Shown here piece after piece: positions 1 to 5,168 of a stretch of 5,168 nucleotides of DNA. The position numbers were made by a program, and so were the translations under genes. The notes under the pieces were generated by a model that saw only the letters and a program-made list of their open reading frames with translations, was not told where the DNA came from and did no database searches. Positions within the stretch are counted from its first letter, which is position 1. The number at the start of each line of letters is the position of its first letter. Source of the DNA: Belnapia sp. (lineage in GTDB: Bacteria; Pseudomonadota; Alphaproteobacteria; Acetobacterales; Acetobacteraceae); assembly GCA_028291445.1 (NCBI GenBank), contig JAQGIA010000170.1:1-5168 (forward strand). Direction: 5' to 3'.

Positions 1-368
1 TCATCTTCGCCTTCGGCAGCCTGATGGGGCTGATCGTCGGCATGGTGATCGTCTACCAGATCCTGTTCAGCGACATCGCCAGCCACCTCTCGGAATACGC
101 CACGCTGAAGGCCATGGGCTATTCCAATGGCTACCTGCGGCGGGCGGTGATGGGGGCGGCGCTGATCCTGGCGATGCTGGGCTTCATCCCCGGCCTGCTC
201 GCCTCGGTCGGGCTGTACCGGGTGGTGGCGGATGCGACCTTCCTGCCGATCGCCATGGATGCGACCCGCGGCGTCATCGTCTTCGGGCTGATCTTCGCGA
301 TGTGCGCGGTGGCCGGGCTGCTGGCGATGCGGAAGCTCCGGGACGCCAATCCGGCAGATATGTTCTGA
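1..368 (+). CDS. devC: DevC-type ABC exporter permease, C-terminal part (5' end outside window)
   Basis: This is the 3' end of an inner-membrane permease of the MacB/FtsX-like superfamily, DevC branch. The reading frame is open from base 3 with no start codon needed, so the gene begins upstream. The visible ~121 residues hold three hydrophobic stretches: one at the very start (FGSLMGLIVGMVIVYQILF), one around AALILAMLGFIPGLLASVGL, and one around VIVFGLIFAMCAVAGLLAM. These match the last three of the four membrane helices usual in this family. The stretch EYATLKAMGYSNGYL between the first two, and the ending RKLRDANPADMF, are typical of DevC proteins as I recall them (EYATLKAMGY..., ending DPADIF). 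In cyanobacteria, DevBCA with TolC exports glycolipids; the substrate here is unknown. The stop is one base before the ATPase start, indicating one operon. Other FtsX-type permeases are less likely because the ATPase is also DevA-like. Confidence 0.88.
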   Translation, partial: IFAFGSLMGLIVGMVIVYQILFSDIASHLSEYATLKAMGYSNGYLRRAVMGAALILAMLGFIPGLLASVGLYRVVADATFLPIAMDATRGVIVFGLIFAMCAVAGLLAMRKLRDANPADMF

Positions 369-412
369 GATGGCCGATTCCGGGATGCCCGATTCTAAGA
401 TGGCCAAGCCGG
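368..412 (+). repeat. Degenerate 15-bp tandem repeat, three copies, at the devA start
   Basis: The copies are 368-382, 383-397 and 398-412. Copies 1 and 2 agree at 11 of 15 bases, and copies 1 and 3 also at 11 of 15, with AGATGGCC shared exactly by 1 and 3. Each copy contains an in-frame ATG (370, 385, 400), so the repeat multiplies possible start codons. The first copy begins on the last base of the devC stop codon. Confidence 0.6.
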
Positions 413-1104
413 TCGAGCTGCGCGGCGTCTCCTACGCCTATGGGACCGGGGAACTGGCGCGGCCGGTGCTGCGCGGCGTCGACCTTGTCGTCGGCCCCGG
501 CGAGATCGTGCTGCTGACCGGCCCCTCCGGCAGCGGCAAGACCACGCTGCTGACCCTGATCGGCGCGCTGCGGGCGATGCAGGAGGGACAGTGCCGGGTG
601 CTCGGCCAGGACCTCGCCGGCGCGAAGGAGGTCCAGCGGGTGGCGCTGCGGCGGCGCATCGGCTTCATCTTCCAGCAGCACAACCTGCTCGGCTTCCTCA
701 CCGCCCGGCAGAATGTGGCGATGGCGCTGGAACTCGACCCTGCCAGCGATGAGGCCGGACGGCTGGCGCGGGCCGGGCGGATGCTGGAGCAGGTCGGGCT
801 CGGCGACCGGCTGCATTCGAAGCCGGCGCAGCTTTCCGGCGGCCAGCGGCAGCGCGTCGCGGTGGCCCGGGCGCTGGCCGGCGACCCCGGTCTGATCCTG
901 GCGGATGAGCCGACCGCGGCGCTCGACAAGCAATCCGGCGGCGAGGTGGTGCGGCTGCTGCGGGAGCTGGCCAAGCAGCGCGGCGTGCCCATCCTGCTGG
1001 TGACGCACGACCCGCGCATCCTGGATATCGCCGACCGCATCGTGGCGATGGAGGATGGGCGCATCCTGCCTGCGGAACAGGCAGATCCGGTGCGGGCGGC
1101 CTGA
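370..1104 (+). CDS. devA: DevA-type ABC exporter ATP-binding protein
   Basis: This is the nucleotide-binding subunit that hydrolyses ATP at the cytoplasmic face to power the adjacent DevC permease. All ABC motifs are present in the 244 residues: Walker A GPSGSGKTT (51-59), Q-loop FQQHN (101-105), signature LSGGQRQR (155-162), Walker B LILADE (175-180), D-loop ALDK (184-187) and H-loop His213. The segment LLTLIGALRAMQEG after Walker A and the QQHNLLGFLTARQNV stretch are characteristic of the DevA/LolD-MacB group. The length is normal. The ATG at 370 lies one base after the devC stop. In-frame ATGs at 385 and 400 are also possible starts, because the first 15 codons consist of a degenerate 15-bp repeat (MADSG-MPDSK-MAKPV). 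The conserved part of the protein begins near Met11, and none of the three starts has a strong Shine-Dalgarno sequence. LolD is the alternative name; the DevC context favours DevA. Confidence 0.93.
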   Translation: MADSGMPDSKMAKPVELRGVSYAYGTGELARPVLRGVDLVVGPGEIVLLTGPSGSGKTTLLTLIGALRAMQEGQCRVLGQDLAGAKEVQRVALRRRIGFIFQQHNLLGFLTARQNVAMALELDPASDEAGRLARAGRMLEQVGLGDRLHSKPAQLSGGQRQRVAVARALAGDPGLILADEPTAALDKQSGGEVVRLLRELAKQRGVPILLVTHDPRILDIADRIVAMEDGRILPAEQADPVRAA

Positions 1105-1132
1105 TCGCTCCTGCCGAGCCCCGGTGTTTTCG

Positions 1133-1162
1133 TTGACAGTACGAGTTCCCGGCGGCGACCAT
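1133..1162 (+). promoter_or_regulatory. Possible sigma-70-type promoter for the amino-acid-binding protein gene
   Basis: A perfect TTGACA hexamer stands at 1133-1138 in the 90-bp gap before the binding-protein gene. The best -10 partner at acceptable spacing (18 bp) is GACCAT at 1157-1162, which matches TATAAT at only three positions, so the -10 assignment is weak. No terminator is visible between devA (stop at 1104) and this site, so read-through from the exporter operon is also possible. Confidence 0.35.
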
Positions 1163-1194
1163 CCTGCCAATGCAAAACAGGTAGGTAATCCATC

Positions 1195-2217
1195 ATGCTG
1201 GGACGAGGCTTCGCTGCCGCGGCCGCGCTTGCTTGCGCGTTCTTCACCGCTTCCCCCGCGCAAAGCCAGCAGACGCTGCAGGCGATCAAGGCACGCGGCC
1301 AATTGGTCTGCGGCATCGGCACCGGTGTCGCCGGCTTCGGCCTGCCGGACAGCCGCGGCGTCTGGCAGGGCATGGATGTCGACATGTGCCGCGGCCTCGC
1401 CGCGGCGATCTTCAACGACCCGAACAAGGTGCGCTTCGCCCCGCTGTCTTCTTCCACCCGCTTCACCGCGCTCGGCGCCGGCGAGGTGGACGTGCTGTTC
1501 CGCACCAGCACCCAGACCATGCTGCGCGACGTGTCGCTCGGCCTGCGCAACGTGACCACCTACTTCTTCGACGGGCACGGCTTCATCGTCCGCAAGGGCA
1601 CGGTGGAGAAAGTGTCCGAGATGCGCGACGCCACCATCTGCCTGGTGCAGGGCACCACCAACGAGCAGGTGACGGCGGATTACTTCCGCAGCATCGACAC
1701 CCCGTTCAGCCCGGTGCTGTTCGAGCGGACGGACCAGGCGACGGCGGCGCTGCAGGCCGGGCGCTGCGACAGCTTCGGGACCGATGCCTCGCAACTGGCC
1801 GGCGTGCGCTCGACCATGGCCAAGCCGGCGGACTGGACCATCCTGCCGGAGCGCTTCAGCAAGGAGCCTTACGGCGCCTATATCCGCCGCGACGATGCGC
1901 AGTGGTTCGACGTGGTGCGCTGGTACACCACGGCGCTGATCGAGGCGGAGGAGCAGGGCGTGACCATGGCCAATGCCGAGGAGCAGCGCCGCAGCAGCGT
2001 CAGCCCGAATACCCGGCGCCTGCTGGGCGTCACGCCGGAGCTGGGCGAGGCGCTCAAGCTGGAGCGCAACTGGGTCTATAACGCGGTGCGCGCGGTGGGG
2101 AATTACGGCGAGATCTACGACCGTTCCTTCGGCCCCGGCACCAGCATCGACCTGCCGCGCGGGCCGAACCGGCTGTGGATGGATGGCGGGCTGATCTATG
2201 CCCTGCCGATGCGCTGA
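1195..2217 (+). CDS. Amino acid ABC transporter substrate-binding protein (AapJ/BztA-like, SBP family 3)
   Basis: This is an exported periplasmic receptor that captures amino acids for an ABC importer. A Sec signal peptide covers about residues 1-24 (hydrophobic core AAAAALACAFF, probable cleavage after AQS24). The mature part is a complete type-2 periplasmic-binding fold of the general L-amino-acid branch: LVCGIGTGVAGFG (37-49), GVWQGMDVDMCRGLAAAIFND (from 55), a binding-loop equivalent LFRTSTQTMLRD (101-112), FDGHGFIVRKG (125-135), and the hallmark C-terminus GGLIYALPMR (331-340). Four Cys (39, 65, 149, 191) remain after processing and may form disulfides. At 340 residues it has the family's usual length (~340). 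AGG-type Shine-Dalgarno bases lie at 1179-1185, about 9 nt before the ATG. No cognate AapQ/M/P-type genes adjoin it, so it is an orphan receptor within this window. The family assignment is firm; the amino-acid specificity cannot be read from the sequence. Confidence 0.92.
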   Translation: MLGRGFAAAAALACAFFTASPAQSQQTLQAIKARGQLVCGIGTGVAGFGLPDSRGVWQGMDVDMCRGLAAAIFNDPNKVRFAPLSSSTRFTALGAGEVDVLFRTSTQTMLRDVSLGLRNVTTYFFDGHGFIVRKGTVEKVSEMRDATICLVQGTTNEQVTADYFRSIDTPFSPVLFERTDQATAALQAGRCDSFGTDASQLAGVRSTMAKPADWTILPERFSKEPYGAYIRRDDAQWFDVVRWYTTALIEAEEQGVTMANAEEQRRSSVSPNTRRLLGVTPELGEALKLERNWVYNAVRAVGNYGEIYDRSFGPGTSIDLPRGPNRLWMDGGLIYALPMR

Positions 2218-2229
2218 GCCGAGCGGCAG

Positions 2230-2251
2230 CCCGGAGCCGGACGGCTCCGGG
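2230..2251 (+). terminator. Strong hairpin, probable intrinsic terminator between convergent genes
   Basis: The inverted repeat CCCGGAGCC (2230-2238) and GGCTCCGGG (2243-2251) forms a perfect 9-bp GC-rich stem with a 4-nt loop, 12 nt after the stop of the binding-protein gene. On the plus strand it is followed by GGCCTTTACC, a short and interrupted T tract, so it is a plausible but not classical intrinsic terminator. The minus strand has no T run beyond it, but the stem could still slow transcription arriving from the oxygenase gene. Confidence 0.65.
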
Positions 2252-2261
2252 GGCCTTTACC

Positions 2262-2306
2262 TCAGGCGGCCTTTCCTTGGGCGGCCTTTCCCTAGGCGGC
2301 CTTGCC
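2262..2306 (-). repeat. 15-bp tandem repeat, three copies, spanning the oxygenase stop codon
   Basis: Read on the minus strand the copies are GGCAAGGCCGCCTAG (2306-2292), GGAAAGGCCGCCCAA (2291-2277) and GGAAAGGCCGCCTGA (2276-2262). They share the core AAGGCCGCC exactly. In the frame of the oxygenase they read GKAA-stop, GKAA-Q and GKAA-stop. The first copy encodes the last four residues and the stop of the annotated protein; the other two form its 3' flank. Confidence 0.85.
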
Positions 2307-3299
2307 CTTCTGGAGATGCGGGTAGTTGGTCCGCTGGAACCATTCGGAATAGGCCTCGACGGTGATCGGCTCGTATTTCGCCGGGCGGTCGGGACCCTGG
2401 CAACTCGGCAGGCATTCGAGCAGGGTCTTCGGATCGGCGTTGAGGAAGAAGGGGATCGCGAAGCGTTCCTCGCCGGAGCGGTTGATGGCGCGATGCGGCG
2501 TCGAGACGAAGACGTCGTTCGACCAATGCGCCAGGATGTCGCCGGTATTCACGACGAAGGCGCCTGCCATGTAGGGCACGTCGCACCAGCTGCCGTCCTT
2601 CAGCCGGATCGACAGCCCGCTGACCGGGTTGGGCGGCAGGAAGGTAGCGAAATTGCCATCGGTATGTGGCGCCAGGCCGAACTCGTTGTCTTCCAGCACC
2701 TCGGTATGCGGGTAGTGCGAGAGGCGCAGCGTCATGCCGGGCCGGGCGAAGGCGGCATCGAAATGGCCGGCCGGCATGCCGAGGGCGCGGGCATAGATCG
2801 GCACCAGCTTGCGGCCGAGGGCCTCCATCGCCGTCATATAGGCCAGCGTATCCTCGCGGAAGCCGGGCAGGTTCTCCGGCCATTGGTTGCGGTGGCCGGG
2901 CGGGCGACCGAGGCGGGCGGCATCCTCGTCGGATTCCCGCTTGAGGAAGAAGGCCTCGTTCAAGTTGGGCTTGGTATTGACGTTCACCTTGCTGGTGCGC
3001 GTCGTACTGCCCTTCATCGGCAGGTAGCCGACGGTCTCCTGGTTCACCTTGATCTTGAGCTTCTCATCCAGCGGCTGGGCGTGGAAGCGCTTGGCCGCCG
3101 CCAGCACCCGGTCGATCGCCGCCTGCGGGATGCCGTGGCCGGTGAGGAAGTAGACGCCGACCTGCTCGCAGGCGTAGCGCAACTCGCCGGCGATCCGTTC
3201 CAGCGCGCCGGGCTCGCCGGCCAGCCAGGCGGAGACGTCAATAACGGGCAGGTCGCCGACCATCCGGGGCATGCGGGGTTCGGGGGCGGCATCGCTCAT
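2292..3299 (-). CDS. Isopenicillin N synthase family Fe(II)/2-oxoglutarate-dependent oxygenase
   Basis: This is a cytoplasmic non-haem iron oxygenase that would couple 2-oxoglutarate and O2 to oxidation of an unknown small molecule. The 335 residues show the DIOX_N-type N-terminal region (about 16-130, with LPVIDVSAWL and YFLTGHGIP) and the jelly-roll catalytic region (about 185-290). The iron ligands are visible as H212-T-D214 (LAPHTDGNF) and H269 (STPHRAIN). The 2-oxoglutarate Arg279 is present, but the usual RxS is R279-F-A281. I chose the ATG at 3299 because GGAGAAG (3310-3304) sits 7 nt upstream and family homology starts just after it. An in-frame ATG at 3398 would add 33 residues without family character and start inside the SDR gene. 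An 82-bp gap separates it from the upstream SDR gene, so co-transcription is possible. The substrate cannot be inferred; beta-lactam synthesis is not implied by the family name. Confidence 0.9.
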   Translation of the reverse strand: MSDAAPEPRMPRMVGDLPVIDVSAWLAGEPGALERIAGELRYACEQVGVYFLTGHGIPQAAIDRVLAAAKRFHAQPLDEKLKIKVNQETVGYLPMKGSTTRTSKVNVNTKPNLNEAFFLKRESDEDAARLGRPPGHRNQWPENLPGFREDTLAYMTAMEALGRKLVPIYARALGMPAGHFDAAFARPGMTLRLSHYPHTEVLEDNEFGLAPHTDGNFATFLPPNPVSGLSIRLKDGSWCDVPYMAGAFVVNTGDILAHWSNDVFVSTPHRAINRSGEERFAIPFFLNADPKTLLECLPSCQGPDRPAKYEPITVEAYSEWFQRTNYPHLQKGKAA

Positions 3300-3303
3300 C
3301 GGG

Positions 3304-3323
3304 CTTCTCCAACACTGCTGGAG
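3304..3323 (-). promoter_or_regulatory. Oxygenase ribosome binding site within a small inverted repeat
   Basis: GGAGAAG (3310-3304 on the minus strand) is the Shine-Dalgarno sequence that fixes the oxygenase start at 3299. Its GGAG lies in a 5-bp inverted repeat: CTCCA (3323-3319) and TGGAG (3311-3307) with a 7-nt loop. The stem is short, so the pairing and any regulatory effect are uncertain. The rest of the gap 3300-3381 shows no clear promoter or terminator. Confidence 0.4.
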
Positions 3324-3381
3324 GAAGGCTAGGATGATGCTGCGGTGCGGGAAAGTCCCCGGGGCAGAGCTTCGGCGGCGC

Positions 3382-5013
<1,632 letters not shown>

Positions 5014-5017
<4 letters not shown>

Positions 5018-5168
5018 AGCAGCGTTTCCTGCTCCGGCTTGCCGCCACGGCGGCGGGCGGGCTTCACGCCATCGGGGGTGGCGCCGACCGGGCCATCGGC
5101 GGTGGCGCCGACCGGGCCATCGGCGAAGGTGAGGGTCAGCTTCGCCCCGGGCGGGACGGCGGCGGCGG
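5014..5168 (-). CDS. xseA: Exodeoxyribonuclease VII large subunit, C-terminal end (5' part outside window)
   Basis: The minus-strand frame is open from the window edge to a TGA at 5016-5014 and has no start codon here, so it is the end of a gene lying to the right. The 51 visible codons include PPGAKLTLTFADGPVGA (a short beta segment with LTLTFADG), then a second DGPVGAT copy, a basic stretch KPARRRGGK and the ending EQETLL. This layout (LxxxFADG, then a variable basic tail ending in a short acidic/Leu motif) matches the C-terminus of alphaproteobacterial XseA as I recall it. The catalytic region is not visible. XseA with XseB degrades single-stranded DNA in the cytoplasm. The stop overlaps the peptidase start by four bases (ATGA). 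The call rests on a short tail, so an unrelated protein is possible. Confidence 0.68.
5069..5124 (-). repeat. 24-bp tandem repeat in the XseA C-terminal tail
   Basis: The units 5069-5092 and 5093-5116 differ at a single base (23 of 24 identical) and are followed by 8 bases of a third copy (5117-5124). They encode an eight-residue unit DGPVGAT(A/P) twice. The near identity suggests a recent, frame-preserving duplication. Confidence 0.88.

Noticed and set aside
274..1794. A 506-codon minus-strand open frame running opposite devA and the amino-acid-binding protein gene
   Set aside because: It is antisense to two genes with complete family motifs, crosses the gap between them, is rich in Arg/Ala/Gly/His with no recognisable domain, and is explained by GC-biased codon positions leaving few stops on the other strand.
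2230..2306. The hairpin plus the adjacent 15-bp repeats as an attachment site or a tiny CRISPR-like array
   Set aside because: The repeats are contiguous with no spacers, keep the reading frame of the oxygenase, and the hairpin is separate and placed as a terminator. There is no integrase or cas gene nearby.
2292..3299. A beta-lactam or antibiotic biosynthesis cluster, suggested by the isopenicillin N synthase family name
   Set aside because: No ACV synthetase, epimerase or other cluster gene is present. The family is broad and the bacterial members are mostly of unknown substrate.
2175..3332. A 385-codon plus-strand open frame opposite the oxygenase
   Set aside because: It is antisense to a gene with an intact iron triad. 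Its start lies inside the binding-protein gene, and its repeated GGLSLGGLSLGG is only the reverse reading of the stop-codon repeat.

Overview
The window is GC-rich, with strong G/C third-position bias and long antisense open frames behind every gene. It looks like a chromosomal segment of an alphaproteobacterium. The gene families suggest an Acetobacteraceae/Roseomonas-like organism, but that assignment is an inference from composition and family resemblance, not from a search.

Layout. (1) 1-1104, plus strand: the 3' end of a DevC-type ABC exporter permease, followed one base later by its DevA-type ATPase. (2) 1105-1194: a short gap with a TTGACA -35-like element and a ribosome binding site. 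(3) 1195-2217, plus strand: a secreted periplasmic amino-acid-binding protein of the AapJ/BztA type with no permease or ATPase genes beside it, ending at a strong hairpin (2230-2251). (4) 2292-5168, minus strand, read from right to left: the C-terminus of exonuclease VII large subunit (xseA), an exported M23/LytM metallopeptidase coupled to it by an ATGA overlap, an SDR dehydrogenase resembling Caulobacter-type sugar 1-dehydrogenases, and, after an 82-bp gap, an isopenicillin-N-synthase-family Fe(II)/2-oxoglutarate oxygenase. The two gene groups converge at about 2218-2291.

Working together. DevC and DevA form an inner-membrane exporter whose HlyD-like partner (DevB) would be expected upstream, outside the window. 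The binding protein probably feeds amino acids to a permease complex encoded elsewhere. xseA and the peptidase gene are probably co-transcribed and translationally coupled, and the SDR gene may be read from the same message. No sequence evidence ties the SDR and the oxygenase into one pathway.

Most unusual. Four of the genes carry short in-frame tandem duplications (15, 15, 15 and 24 bp units) exactly at a terminus: the start of devA, the stop of the oxygenase, the start of the mature peptidase and the tail of XseA. At the oxygenase stop, three 15-bp copies read GKAA-TAG, GKAA-Q and GKAA-TGA in one frame, so a single base change would alter the C-terminus. The oxygenase also has Ala in place of Ser in its RxS 2-oxoglutarate motif. 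I see no mobile element, CRISPR array, RNA gene or clearly new multi-gene system; apart from these details this is an ordinary chromosomal region.
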